Positions 17,857 through 26,673 of a stretch of DNA of 64,000 nt are shown here, one piece after another; the stretch's first letter is position 1, and every line of letters starts with the position of its first letter. The notes under the pieces are model-generated. The model was not told the origin of the DNA and did not search any database. It saw only the letters and a list, made by a program, of their open reading frames with translations. The position numbers and the translations under genes were made by a program. The stretch comes from Gammaproteobacteria bacterium (GTDB lineage: Bacteria; Pseudomonadota; Gammaproteobacteria; Competibacterales; Competibacteraceae). The stretch lies in the NCBI GenBank assembly GCA_024235035.1, contig JACKNE010000011.1, forward strand, positions 1-64,000, in the 5' to 3' direction.

Positions 17857-20619
17857 ATGATAACGCCGAAGCCTCTGCTGCTGGTGGACGGTTCGTCCTG
17901 GTTGCATCGGGCCTTTAACGCACTGCCGCCGCTGAGCACCCGATCAGGAGAGCCGACCGGTGCGCTGTACGGGGTGCTCAATATGCTATATAAGCTATTG
18001 GCTGATTATCAGCCAAACTACTTGGCGGTGGTGTTCGATGCGCCTGGCAAGACCTTCCGCCACGAGTGGTTCCCGGACTACAAGGCAAACCGTCCACCTT
18101 TGGACCCGCAACTGGTCCAGCAAATTGAACCTCTGCATGCCTGTATCCGCGCCCTGGGGCTGCCGCTACTGCAAGTGATGGGGGTGGAGGCGGACGATGT
18201 CATTGGCACGCTGACGCACCAGGCGACCGCACGGGATCTGCCCGTGCTCATCGTCAGCAGCGACAAAGATCTGGCCCAACTGGTGAGTGATCAGGTCCAA
18301 TTGCTGGATACCATGAAAAATACCATCACCGATGTCGCCGGTGTCGAACGGAAATTCGGTGTGCCGCCGGCGTTGATCGTGGATTGGCTGGCGTTGGTTG
18401 GCGACAGCGCCGACAATATCCCTGGTGTATCGGGCGTCGGGAAAGTGACGGCGGTCAAGTGGCTGCGTGAGTACGGTTCGCTGGATCGTTTGATGGCCAG
18501 CGCCGCCGTTTTCTCCGGCAAGATCGGCGACAAGTTGCGTGCGGGTTTGGAGCAGCTACCGTTGTCCCGACGACTGGCGACGCTGGATTGCGCGGTCCCG
18601 TTGCCGGTCACTCTCGATGATCTTCGTCCAGCACCATCCGATAACAGCGCCTTACGGGCGTTGTACCAGCGTTATGAATTTCGTTCCTGGCTGCGGGATC
18701 TGCCGACGGAAACCTCGCTACCCCCACCGCCCACTCAGAAACTGGCAGCGAAAATCGATGATTTTCCTCCGCCATTAGGGGAGGAGTTAGGGGTGAGGGC
18801 TGAGAGTGAACAGGCGCCAGTTTATGAACTCATCCTCAATCAGGTGAGTCTCGATGTCTGGCTGGAGCGGTTACGGGTCGCCAGTCTGTTCGCGTTCGAT
18901 ACCGAAACCACCAGCCTGAATTATCTCGATGCCCAGATTGTCGGCGTGTCCTTTGCGGTTACTCCCAGCGAGGCCGCCTATGTGCCATTGGCTCACGACT
19001 ATCCGGGTGCTCCAGATCAGTTGAACCGGGAGCAGGTGCTGGAACAGTTGCGCCCGTTGCTGGAGGACCCGGAACGCTCCAAGGTCGGGCAACACCTCAA
19101 ATACGACCGGCATGTCCTCGCCAATCATGGCCTCTTCTTACGCGGCATCCGTCATGACACCCTGCTGGAGTCTTATGTGCTGGATTCCACGACCCGCCAT
19201 GATCTCGACTCGCTGGCGGAACGCTATCTGGATCTGCGCACCATTCACTACGAGGACGTGGCTGGCAAAGGCGCAAGGCAATTGAGTTTCAACGAAGTGC
19301 CGCTGGAGCAGGCCGGCCCCTACGCAGCTGAGGATGCCGATGTCACTCTGCGCCTGCATCGGTGTCTGTGGCCACGCCTGGAACAGGAATCCGGTTTGCA
19401 GCGCTTGTATGCAGAGTTGGAAATCCCGTTGATCGAGGTGCTGGCCGACATGGAACGGGTCGGGGTGCGGGTCGATGCGCTGGCATTGCGTCAGCAGAGC
19501 AGCGAATTGGCGCATCGGCTGAAAGAATTGGAGCAGCAGGCTTGGGCATTGGCCGGCGAACGCTTCAATCTGGGGTCACCCAAACAATTGCAGAGTGTTC
19601 TGTTCGAACGGCTCAAACTCCCATCCGGCAAGAAGACCCCCACTGGTCAAGCATCTACTGCCGAAGAGGTATTGCAGGAACTGGCGCTGGATTATCCGTT
19701 GCCCAAAGTGCTCCTGGAACACCGCACTCTCAGCAAGCTGAAATCCACCTATACCGACCGGTTGCCCGAGCAGATTCATCACACGACGGGCCGGGTGCAT
19801 ACCTCTTATCACCAAGCGGTTGCCAGCACTGGACGGTTGTCGTCTTCCGATCCCAACTTACAAAATATCCCAACCCGCAGCGCAGAAGGGCGGCGGATTC
19901 GCCAAGCTTTCGTGCCAGAACCGGGTTGGGTGATGCTGGCCGCCGACTATTCGCAAATCGAGCTGCGAATCATGGCGCACCTGTCTGGCGATGAGGGTCT
20001 GCTACGCGCCTTCGCCGCTGGCGCTGACGTGCATCGTGCGACCGCTGCCGAGGTGTTCGGGGTTGCGCTGAGCGAAGTGAGCGCAGAACAGCGGCGCAGC
20101 GCCAAGGCGATCAATTTTGGCTTGATCTACGGGATGTCCGCTTTTGGATTGGCGCGGCAACTCGGTATTGAACGCGACGCAGCGCAGGATTATGTAAATC
20201 GCTATTTCGCTCGCTATCCCGGTGTCAAGGCGTATATGGAGGACACCCGGCGGCGGGCGGCTGAGTTCGGTTATGTGGAAACGGTGTTCGGTCGGCGGCT
20301 GTACCTGCCCGAGATTCGCGCGCGTCATGCGCCGCGGCGGCAGGCGGCGGAACGGGCGGCGATCAATGCGCCGATGCAGGGTACGGCGGCTGATATCATC
20401 AAACGGGCGATGTTGGCTGTGGATCGCTGGCGGCGAGAGTCGGACGTTCCGGTGCGAATGATCATGCAGGTGCATGATGAGCTGGTATTCGAGGTCGCTG
20501 AAAACGCGGTGGACCAGGCAGGCGCCTTAATTCGGGCATTGATGGAAGCGGCGGCTGATCTGAAGGTACCGCTCGAAGTGGATGTCGGAGTCGGTGCGAA
20601 TTGGGATGAGGCGCATTGA
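17857..20619 (+). CDS. polA: DNA polymerase I
   Basis: The 920-residue enzyme has all three activities. The 5'-3' exonuclease (1 to about 290) has LLLVDGSSWLHRAFNALP, VFDAPGKTFRHEWFPDYKANR and GVSGVGKVTAVKWLREYGS. The 3'-5' proofreading domain (about 325-520) retains DTETTSLNY and YAAEDADVTLRLH. The polymerase domain has motif A AADYSQIELRIMAHLSGDE, motif B RRSAKAINFGLIYGMSAFGL and motif C MQVHDELVFEV. It serves Okazaki fragment processing and repair. AAGGAG lies 11 bases before the ATG. A dispersed palindromic repeat copy is embedded in frame in the linker between the first two domains. Confidence 0.97.
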   Translation: MITPKPLLLVDGSSWLHRAFNALPPLSTRSGEPTGALYGVLNMLYKLLADYQPNYLAVVFDAPGKTFRHEWFPDYKANRPPLDPQLVQQIEPLHACIRALGLPLLQVMGVEADDVIGTLTHQATARDLPVLIVSSDKDLAQLVSDQVQLLDTMKNTITDVAGVERKFGVPPALIVDWLALVGDSADNIPGVSGVGKVTAVKWLREYGSLDRLMASAAVFSGKIGDKLRAGLEQLPLSRRLATLDCAVPLPVTLDDLRPAPSDNSALRALYQRYEFRSWLRDLPTETSLPPPPTQKLAAKIDDFPPPLGEELGVRAESEQAPVYELILNQVSLDVWLERLRVASLFAFDTETTSLNYLDAQIVGVSFAVTPSEAAYVPLAHDYPGAPDQLNREQVLEQLRPLLEDPERSKVGQHLKYDRHVLANHGLFLRGIRHDTLLESYVLDSTTRHDLDSLAERYLDLRTIHYEDVAGKGARQLSFNEVPLEQAGPYAAEDADVTLRLHRCLWPRLEQESGLQRLYAELEIPLIEVLADMERVGVRVDALALRQQSSELAHRLKELEQQAWALAGERFNLGSPKQLQSVLFERLKLPSGKKTPTGQASTAEEVLQELALDYPLPKVLLEHRTLSKLKSTYTDRLPEQIHHTTGRVHTSYHQAVASTGRLSSSDPNLQNIPTRSAEGRRIRQAFVPEPGWVMLAADYSQIELRIMAHLSGDEGLLRAFAAGADVHRATAAEVFGVALSEVSAEQRRSAKAINFGLIYGMSAFGLARQLGIERDAAQDYVNRYFARYPGVKAYMEDTRRRAAEFGYVETVFGRRLYLPEIRARHAPRRQAAERAAINAPMQGTAADIIKRAMLAVDRWRRESDVPVRMIMQVHDELVFEVAENAVDQAGALIRALMEAAADLKVPLEVDVGVGANWDEAH
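18764..18804 (+). repeat. Dispersed palindromic repeat, copy D (in-frame inside polA)
   Basis: TCCTCCGCCATTAGGGGAG followed by GAGTTAGGGGTGAGGGCTGAG: the same layout as copy A. It encodes PPPLGEELGVRAES at about residues 304-317, in the linker between the 5'-3' and 3'-5' exonuclease domains, so the enzyme core is untouched. Confidence 0.75.
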
Positions 20620-20788
20620 CGGTGATCGCCAGGTGAGTTTCTGCATCGGCAAGACATGAGCGAAGACCAAGCCAAAACAGCCTACAATATCTCTGTTCGC
20701 TATATTCATTCTCAATGCGCTCTACAGTGAGAGCAAAGTAAACGGTTATCCTGGCTCCTCCGTTCGTCCGGATTCCTGGAGATTGACG

Positions 20789-22171
20789 ATGTCCACGCTT
20801 TCGATCCGCGTCTCGGAAGATCCTCGCCGCCCACTGGGTCATGCTATCTTGACCATCAATGGGTTGCCGAGCGCTTTGGAGACTTTCGAATTTGCTCTGA
20901 ATCGCCATGGTTTTACCGCTAATCATCTTGGTCTGGACGGTTGGCAAGGTGCGGAATGCTGGTTGGAGCCTGAAGAAGTGTGGTACGACGGCAATTCCTT
21001 GAAGGTCGTGATCGACCCGGAATTGGCGTTTCAACTGGAAAACATGCCCTACCAACTGGCGGTGCGCGGCCAGGGATGCACCGAGACGGTTAGTGCGACG
21101 TTTGTCTGGCCGTTAGAGCTGGCGATCGAAGAAGATACCGTGACGACGACCCGACGGATGGTGGTGAGTGGCGCTCGTGTGGGTTTTCGTTCCAAGACGC
21201 ATCCGCAACCCCTCTCTGAATCGGTGCTGCCGGAGGTGCAAGGCGTCGATCTGCCTATTCCCGACCTGCCCATTCCCGAGATCGGCCATGGCCATGACCT
21301 AGAATCCGAAAGCCAGGAAACAGTGGCTCATGCGACGCTGACCTCATCGACACCGGCGGAAGACGAACTGCCGACTCGCCGGGCGGTCCACGCACCGAAA
21401 CCGTCACCATCTGATACGGATAGCCTCAGGGATGCGGAACCAACCCGTCGGGTCGATGGGCGCATCGCCTCGACGCCCCTCAGAAGCGAGGAACGAGTCT
21501 TCGGCGCGCCCGACGACCTGTCCAAAGTGTTGGTGACAGAATTTCCCACGCGGAACCGACCGCCGCCAGCGCCAGCGTGCGCAGTCTCCACGCCGGAACC
21601 CGCGCCCACACCAGCCGTTTCGCAACCTGCGCGAACGTTGTCTAGCGCACCCGCGCCCACACCAGCTGTTTCGCAACCTGCGCGAGCGTTGTCTAGCGCA
21701 ATGGATAGCGAGCGTCGCAACAGAACCGGGTTGCTCCTCAGCTTGGCCGGCGTGGCCGTTTTGGCGACAGCAGCGGGTGTGGCAGGGTGGTGGTGGGTAG
21801 AGCAACGCGCCAACCGGGCGACATCCATCTCTGCGGCGCCACCTGTGAAACCTGCACTGGATGTCCAGAGAGGCCCCCTGGGACTGACGCCCGCGCCGGA
21901 ACCTGTTCCCGCGCCGGAACCTGTTCCCGCGCCGGAACCTGTTCCCGCGCCGGAACCTGTTCCCGCACAGGAGCCGACTCCGCTCACGTCATCGGCTGCT
22001 CCCGGAGCACTCTCGCGGCCATCCGGCCACCGGGTTGATCCGCCTGCTTCGCCGCCGCCGGCGGCAAAGCCAAAGCCGAATTCCAGACACAGTCTGGAGG
22101 AAGAATTGAAAGCGCAATTTGATCCGACCGTGCAGGAATTGGAAAAGAGATTACGTCCAAAGTCGCCTTGA
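20789..22171 (+). CDS. Unknown single-pass membrane protein with proline-rich repeats
   Basis: About 460 residues, family not recognised. A folded N-terminal region of about 115 residues (STLSIRVSEDPRRPLGHAIL...) lacks a signal peptide and so should be cytoplasmic. A long low-complexity linker follows, then one membrane segment (about 314-333, LLLSLAGVAVLATAAGVAGW), then a periplasmic proline-rich tail with four APEPVP repeats and a short basic/acidic end. The start is ATG 20789 behind CTGGAGA; a TTG two codons earlier is possible. It is the first of five co-directional genes with a TAXI receptor and an SrfA-like protein. The architecture parallels the SrfA-like protein (cytoplasmic head, Pro-rich linker, one membrane segment). 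Confidence 0.75.
   Translation: MSTLSIRVSEDPRRPLGHAILTINGLPSALETFEFALNRHGFTANHLGLDGWQGAECWLEPEEVWYDGNSLKVVIDPELAFQLENMPYQLAVRGQGCTETVSATFVWPLELAIEEDTVTTTRRMVVSGARVGFRSKTHPQPLSESVLPEVQGVDLPIPDLPIPEIGHGHDLESESQETVAHATLTSSTPAEDELPTRRAVHAPKPSPSDTDSLRDAEPTRRVDGRIASTPLRSEERVFGAPDDLSKVLVTEFPTRNRPPPAPACAVSTPEPAPTPAVSQPARTLSSAPAPTPAVSQPARALSSAMDSERRNRTGLLLSLAGVAVLATAAGVAGWWWVEQRANRATSISAAPPVKPALDVQRGPLGLTPAPEPVPAPEPVPAPEPVPAPEPVPAQEPTPLTSSAAPGALSRPSGHRVDPPASPPPAAKPKPNSRHSLEEELKAQFDPTVQELEKRLRPKSP
21599..21700 (+). repeat. 51-bp direct tandem repeat (two units)
   Basis: Units 21599-21649 and 21650-21700 are nearly identical and encode PAPTPAVSQPARTLSSA and PAPTPAVSQPARALSSA in the linker just before the membrane segment of the unknown protein. 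Confidence 0.9.
21893..21982 (+). repeat. 18-bp tandem repeat, four units plus a degenerate fifth
   Basis: The unit GCGCCGGAACCTGTTCCC recurs exactly four times (21893-21964) and then once in diverged form (AQEPTP). It encodes a stiff (APEPVP)n segment in the periplasmic part. The exact DNA identity suggests recent, slippage-prone expansion. Confidence 0.93.
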
Positions 22172-22248
22172 CAGGATGGCGTTGTCAGGAGAGCGAGGTT
22201 CAAGGCTCGTTGGTCGCTACTTATCATTCGCATTTTCAGGAGCCTGTT

Positions 22249-23304
22249 ATGCATCGTTTGCTGATCGGTAGTCTGCTGTTTCTGTTCAGTCTGGCTGGTT
22301 GGACGCTGGCCATGGCCGTGGATGCTGACGCTCAACCCATCGGCATGGTGACCGGCTCCAAGACCGGCACCTATATTCAGTTTGGCAACGACATTGCTGG
22401 AGTCGCGAAAACGGTGGGTCTGGAGATCCTGGTGAAGGATTCCCAGGGTTCCATCGATAACATCAAGCGTATGAATAGTAAAGAGAATGCGGCTCTAGGA
22501 ATCGTGCAATCCGATGTGCTGGGTTTTCTGAACCGCTCCGAGAATCCGGAATTACGCCGAGTCGCTGGCCGGTTGCGTTTGATTTTTCCCTTTTACAATG
22601 AAGAAGTACACTTGTTTGCCAATAAGTCCGTTCGGTCCTTCGCTGATCTTCAGGGCAAGCGAGTCATTGTTGGCGAAGAAGGCAGCGGCAACTGGCTGAC
22701 TGCGATCAATTTACTGCAGTTGACTGGAGTCAAGCCGGCGGAATTGCTACAAACAGCGCCGCTACCAGGCGTGACGGCGGTCCTCAAGGGCGAAGCGGAT
22801 GCGCTGTTCTACGTGGCAGGTAAACCGGTCAGCTTGTTTACCAAGGTGGGCAATTTGATCAACAAACCGGAGTTTGCTGCCATGCTGGCGAATGTCCATT
22901 TCGTACCGCTGGCTGATCCGCAAATGCAGCATGAATACGCGTCTGCTCGGATTGGCCCGGCGGATTACGAGTGGTTGGACCGCGAAACGCCGACGATTGC
23001 GGTCAAAGCGGTATTGATGAGCTTCGATTTTTCCGGTCAGCAAAGTCCCTACTTTGCTCAGCGTTGCCGGCAACTGGCGAGGCTGGGCCAAACCATTCGC
23101 AGCCATATCGACGCACTGCAGCAGACCGGTCATCCCAAGTGGAAAGAGGTCGATCTGGACGAAAAAGTGGGGATTTGGCCACTGGATCAGTGTTCGCGGA
23201 AAAGCGTCAAAGGCAGCGACTCAAAAGTTGATTTGACCCGTGAACTGGAGAAGATGCTGCTGAATCAGCAGGAGTGGTCACGCTCCGCAATTCCAGCAGT
23301 CTGA
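22249..23304 (+). CDS. TAXI family periplasmic solute receptor
   Basis: The 351-residue protein has a cleavable signal peptide (MHRLLIGSLLFLFSLAGWTL...) and a TAXI-TRAP receptor fold: IGMVTGSKTGTYIQFGNDIA, ALGIVQSDVL, LFANKSVRSFADLQGKRVIV and GEEGSGNW. TAXI receptors normally feed tripartite DctQM-type transporters, but no membrane subunits are nearby. Instead it sits in a string with unknown envelope proteins, so it may act as a sensor subunit. ATG 22249 follows CAGGAG; upstream frame codons from 22168 lack a signal peptide. A C-terminal extension of about 60 residues (from CSRKSVKGSD) is charged and may be specific to this branch. Confidence 0.85.
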   Translation: MHRLLIGSLLFLFSLAGWTLAMAVDADAQPIGMVTGSKTGTYIQFGNDIAGVAKTVGLEILVKDSQGSIDNIKRMNSKENAALGIVQSDVLGFLNRSENPELRRVAGRLRLIFPFYNEEVHLFANKSVRSFADLQGKRVIVGEEGSGNWLTAINLLQLTGVKPAELLQTAPLPGVTAVLKGEADALFYVAGKPVSLFTKVGNLINKPEFAAMLANVHFVPLADPQMQHEYASARIGPADYEWLDRETPTIAVKAVLMSFDFSGQQSPYFAQRCRQLARLGQTIRSHIDALQQTGHPKWKEVDLDEKVGIWPLDQCSRKSVKGSDSKVDLTRELEKMLLNQQEWSRSAIPAV

Positions 23305-23336
23305 ACGACGAGTGGATTGCCTTGAGGAGAAGATTG

Positions 23337-23822
23337 ATGCGATTTGCGCCAATGGTTTTGATACTGATGTTGGCAATAAACGTGCGGGCGACGCTGGCCC
23401 AGGATGGGCAACCGGATGCGCGCCTGGAGTTTTCCAGCACTTCGTTTGGCGTGCTCTTCGGCTACAGCTATGGGAAGGGCACCTTGTTCTTTCAGGAACG
23501 GCAATATCCATTCTCGGTTTCGGGTATCAAGGTCGCGATGCTGGGCTTTTCCCAGGTCAATGCCCTTGGTCAGGTCTACCGGTTAGAGGAGATCGATGAT
23601 TTTTCTGGAAATTATGCAGTGATCGAGGGCGGTTTGACCCTGGCTCAGGGCGGAGGCAATACGCTGTTGCGCAACGATAAGGGCGTGACCCTCTATCTGC
23701 AGAATCTGCAACAAGGCCTCGATCTAACCCTGGGCGGTGGTAGGGTCTCGATCACGTTGGATGAACCAGAGTCCGTTGCCGAATCCTCTTCGGCGATGGC
23801 GGAGAAGGCATCCGCTCCTTGA
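23337..23822 (+). CDS. Small exported protein, EipA/DUF1134-like glycine-rich fold (tentative)
   Basis: The 161-residue protein has a signal peptide (MRFAPMVLILMLAINVRATL, cleaved near AQ). The mature part has GVLFGYSYGKGTLFFQERQY, FSVSGIKVAMLGFSQVNALG and LTLAQGGGNTLLRNDKGVTL, a beta-rich pattern reminiscent of EipA/DUF1134 and YSC84-type envelope proteins; this is a resemblance from memory, not an established match. ATG 23337 follows GAGGAGA, after the TAXI stop at 23304. Its place inside the five-gene string suggests a periplasmic partner of the TAXI receptor. Confidence 0.7.
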   Translation: MRFAPMVLILMLAINVRATLAQDGQPDARLEFSSTSFGVLFGYSYGKGTLFFQERQYPFSVSGIKVAMLGFSQVNALGQVYRLEEIDDFSGNYAVIEGGLTLAQGGGNTLLRNDKGVTLYLQNLQQGLDLTLGGGRVSITLDEPESVAESSSAMAEKASAP

Positions 23823-23873
23823 AAGAGGACGCCACGCACATGAACGCATCAGAGTCGTGAGGCGCGATGGGCA

Positions 23874-25751
23874 ATGGTCGAGCAAATTCTTCTTAGCAGT
23901 GGTTCATTTGATCGAGTGCGGGAAATCGGCGGTTTCGGCCAGCCACTGCACACACTTTACCCACAAATCCAGGCAGTGCTTGCCAACGAATTGGGTTCCC
24001 AGATCGCCGATTTATTGGCGGAACCAGTGGTGGATCGCGCGCATAATCGCATCGACTGGTATGCTGAGGGCGATTCTGAACACAGACCAATCGCACTGAG
24101 CCTCTTGCCCCAGGAACAGCGTCAGCCGATTCTGGTTCAGGTTCAGGCCCAACTGGAGCTTGGGCGGGAACTGGCCGCGCGCTATGCGACTTCCGACGAC
24201 CCTCAGCGGATGCAACTGGGGGCGATACTCAATGCAGCGCTCGGGATGCCGACGGAAACCGATATCTTTTTAGTCGGGGATCGGCCCGTGGTGGCGCACT
24301 GGGGTTTTACCAGCGATCGCCCGTGGGAGGTGGGTGGACCGGTTCGCTGTTCGAGGGCGTCGCCGGCGTCGCCGCTTCCACCTGAAGTCCCCGCCGAAGG
24401 CGCGCTGCCGGACGTCACGGCGCCCGAACAGGCGCCGAATGCCGCAGCAGCCCCGGCGATCGAGGACGAAGCCCCTCAACACCCAGAATCCACCGCCGTA
24501 GAATCGTCGGCAGAGTTGCCACTAGAGTTACCACCGGAGCAGCTACCCGACAGGTTAGCCGCCGTGTTTGTGGATACAACCAAAACCGCCCCGCCTCCTT
24601 TGCCTTCTGAACCAATCTTGCCACCGCCGCCTGAAGCACCGTCGCCGCCGCTTCTCAAATCGAGTCCGCCCCCAGTGACAAACAATCCGAGTGCGTCACT
24701 GCGTTATGTCGTGGTGGGTTCCCGGTATTTCTGGGCCGTAGTCGTGTTGGCTGTGTTGCTGGCATTGGGGATCTTCCTAGGGGTTTCGATCCAGAGTTCT
24801 CGCCCGGCGTTGACCGGTGGATGGTCCGAAGCAATGCCTGAGGCGATGTCCGATGCTTCCCTCAGTGAAGCTTGGCGAGTGCAACAGACACTGCAAGCCC
24901 AGCTTGAGCAACGGCTAGTGCAACTTGCTGCACGACACGCTCGGTGTCCATTGCCTGTCGATGTGGAAAATCCGTCGTCTGCCATACCCACCATGCCAGG
25001 GACAGACGCTCATCCTCTGGCGACGGATGCCGCCAGGTCACCCTTGCGTGATGAAGCGCGGCCTGGCGTCTCGCCGATCGCGGCGGACACCGGCGCCAGG
25101 CGCTCGGAACGTGAGGCAGTATCCGACAGGGTTTCGTCCTTGGCCGACACGGTCCATGCGTCGGATGGCGCTCGGCCATCCAGGCCGGTGACATCGCCTT
25201 CGCCAGCACCGGGAAAGCCTGCGCTGCAAACGCTGGAGGAAGCGTTGCAGAGCGGTCAGTCGACGGTCAGCGCACCGGAGCCACAACCGCAGGAATTACC
25301 CATCCAGACTGAATCGACGCCTGAGGAACGCCAGGAATTTACCGATCGCCTGTCCGCCACCGGCGCAACGACGGGTGAGATCACTGCGACGCTGCTCTGG
25401 AATGGCAAGGCCGATCTGGATCTCGTCGTCTATTGCCCATCTGACCAAATGCTGGATTATCAGAATCCCCAGGAATGTGGGGGCACCCTGGACGTGGACG
25501 CCAATACGGCCCGGGGTAGCCTGAGCGATCGTCCGGTAGAAAATGTGTTCTGGCCGGCGGGCCAGGCGGAACCAGGAACATATCGCATTGCCGTCCGCTA
25601 TGCGCCACGCAAGGATGAACAAGCTCCTCAACCGACACCTTTCCAGATCCGTCTGGTTCGGGATGGCCAGGAAGCGGTCTTCAAGGGTGTGGTCCAGCCT
25701 TACAAGGCGGCGCCGGTCACAAATTTCATCGTCGAGCATCAATCGCCATGA
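23874..25751 (+). CDS. SrfA-like protein with membrane anchor and C-terminal beta domain
   Basis: A 625-residue protein. The N-terminal 150 residues resemble virulence factor SrfA of enterobacteria (SGSFDRVREIGGFGQPLH, RIDWYAEGD, VGDRPVVAHWGF). A proline-rich linker precedes one membrane segment (about 282-302, WAVVVLAVLLALGIFLGVSI). A coiled-coil-prone stretch follows (QQTLQAQLEQRLVQLAARH). The C-terminal domain (about 501-625: WNGKADLDLVVYCPSD, CGGTLDVDANTARG, ENVFWPAGQAEPGTYRIAV) resembles DUF2135/YfaP-type beta domains that often carry calcium sites. SrfA function is not established; srfB and srfC, its usual neighbours, are not in the window. The next gene overlaps its stop (ATGA). Confidence 0.7.
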   Translation: MVEQILLSSGSFDRVREIGGFGQPLHTLYPQIQAVLANELGSQIADLLAEPVVDRAHNRIDWYAEGDSEHRPIALSLLPQEQRQPILVQVQAQLELGRELAARYATSDDPQRMQLGAILNAALGMPTETDIFLVGDRPVVAHWGFTSDRPWEVGGPVRCSRASPASPLPPEVPAEGALPDVTAPEQAPNAAAAPAIEDEAPQHPESTAVESSAELPLELPPEQLPDRLAAVFVDTTKTAPPPLPSEPILPPPPEAPSPPLLKSSPPPVTNNPSASLRYVVVGSRYFWAVVVLAVLLALGIFLGVSIQSSRPALTGGWSEAMPEAMSDASLSEAWRVQQTLQAQLEQRLVQLAARHARCPLPVDVENPSSAIPTMPGTDAHPLATDAARSPLRDEARPGVSPIAADTGARRSEREAVSDRVSSLADTVHASDGARPSRPVTSPSPAPGKPALQTLEEALQSGQSTVSAPEPQPQELPIQTESTPEERQEFTDRLSATGATTGEITATLLWNGKADLDLVVYCPSDQMLDYQNPQECGGTLDVDANTARGSLSDRPVENVFWPAGQAEPGTYRIAVRYAPRKDEQAPQPTPFQIRLVRDGQEAVFKGVVQPYKAAPVTNFIVEHQSP

Positions 25752-26077
25752 TCCCACAGGAACACTCGCAATTCACGATCTACGACGCTGAAGTCGCCAT
25801 TCCCCGCTACCAGCGCGCCTGGGTCTGGGGCGTTGCGGCCCTAGTGATCCTGCTTTGTGGCGCGGTGGCCGGTGGGTTGCTCGGCAGCAGGTTGGTTACC
25901 CAACTCGGTGTCTGGTCGGATAGAGAAGCCGTCAATAGCGCGGCGCTGCTGGCCCGGCAGAACGCGATCAACGAGCAACTGCGTGAGCGGATTGCCCAGT
26001 TGGAGCAAGTGTTAGCAGGCGATGTCTGTAGCCCGGCAGCGCGCAAGGCGCTGATCTCCGATGTGGGTAGCCGTTGA
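25748..26077 (+). CDS. Small membrane protein with coiled coil, end of the SrfA-like string
   Basis: The 109-residue protein has one membrane segment (about 24-47, RAWVWGVAALVILLCGAVAG) followed by a helical, coiled-coil-prone region (LLARQNAINEQLRERIAQLEQVL). Its start overlaps the SrfA-like stop (ATGA), so the two are translationally coupled and probably interact through their coiled coils next to the membrane. No family recognised. Confidence 0.75.
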   Translation: MIPQEHSQFTIYDAEVAIPRYQRAWVWGVAALVILLCGAVAGGLLGSRLVTQLGVWSDREAVNSAALLARQNAINEQLRERIAQLEQVLAGDVCSPAARKALISDVGSR

Positions 26078-26157
26078 TTATCCAACGATCATATCCATCC
26101 ACCTAATCCCTTCTTTCTCTGAGCGAGGTTGGAGGGTTCTTTCGAGGAGAGTATTGC

Positions 26158-26607
26158 ATGTCCAGTTACTCCATACGTCTCGATTGGCAACGCACCACGC
26201 CGGATTTCGACCATAAAACTTTCGATCGCAGCCACAGTTGGCATCTGTCTGGTGATCAAGTCGTGCGCGGATCGGCGGCGCCGGAGTATTCCGGCAATCC
26301 CGACATGAGCAACCCCGAAGAGGCTTTGTTGGCGTCGCTATCCAGTTGCCATATGCTGACTTTTCTGACCATCGCCGCCCTCAAGCGCTTGGTGGTCGAT
26401 CGCTATGAAGATGAGCCGGTGGCCGAGCTAGGTAAGAATGCGCAGGGTAAGATGATGATCGCTCGTCTCACCCTGCGCCCGAAGGTGGTTTTCGGCGGCG
26501 ATAACGTCCCCGGCGCCGAGGCGTTGCTAGATATGCACCGTAAAGCCAAGGAAAATTGCTTCATCGCCAATTCGCTGTTGAGCGAAATGCTCTTGGAGCC
26601 GCGTTAG
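26158..26607 (+). CDS. OsmC family protein
   Basis: The 149-residue protein has the OsmC/Ohr fold. The first conserved cysteine lies in NPEEALLASLSSCHMLTFL and the second in KAKENCFIANSL, the thiol peroxidase pair used against organic hydroperoxides. It is nearer to the general OsmC/YhfA branch than to Ohr. A good ribosome binding site (GAGGAGAG) sits five bases before the ATG. A single gene, 80 bases after the SrfA-like string and probably separate from it. Confidence 0.9.
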   Translation: MSSYSIRLDWQRTTPDFDHKTFDRSHSWHLSGDQVVRGSAAPEYSGNPDMSNPEEALLASLSSCHMLTFLTIAALKRLVVDRYEDEPVAELGKNAQGKMMIARLTLRPKVVFGGDNVPGAEALLDMHRKAKENCFIANSLLSEMLLEPR

Positions 26608-26673
26608 GGTGGGCGGATTAACAACTAACAGGAGATGTATATCACCTTCAAGAATTTATGACCTACCCATTCT

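Noticed and set aside
21328..22335. 335-codon antisense frame over the proline-rich membrane protein
   Set aside because: Caused by GC-rich repeats read backwards (SGAGTG repeats); the sense frame has a start site, operon context and a membrane segment.
26631..26660. Eight-codon frame MYITFKNL behind an AGGAG-like sequence, possible leader peptide
   Set aside because: No attenuator hairpins or regulatory codons; likely chance.
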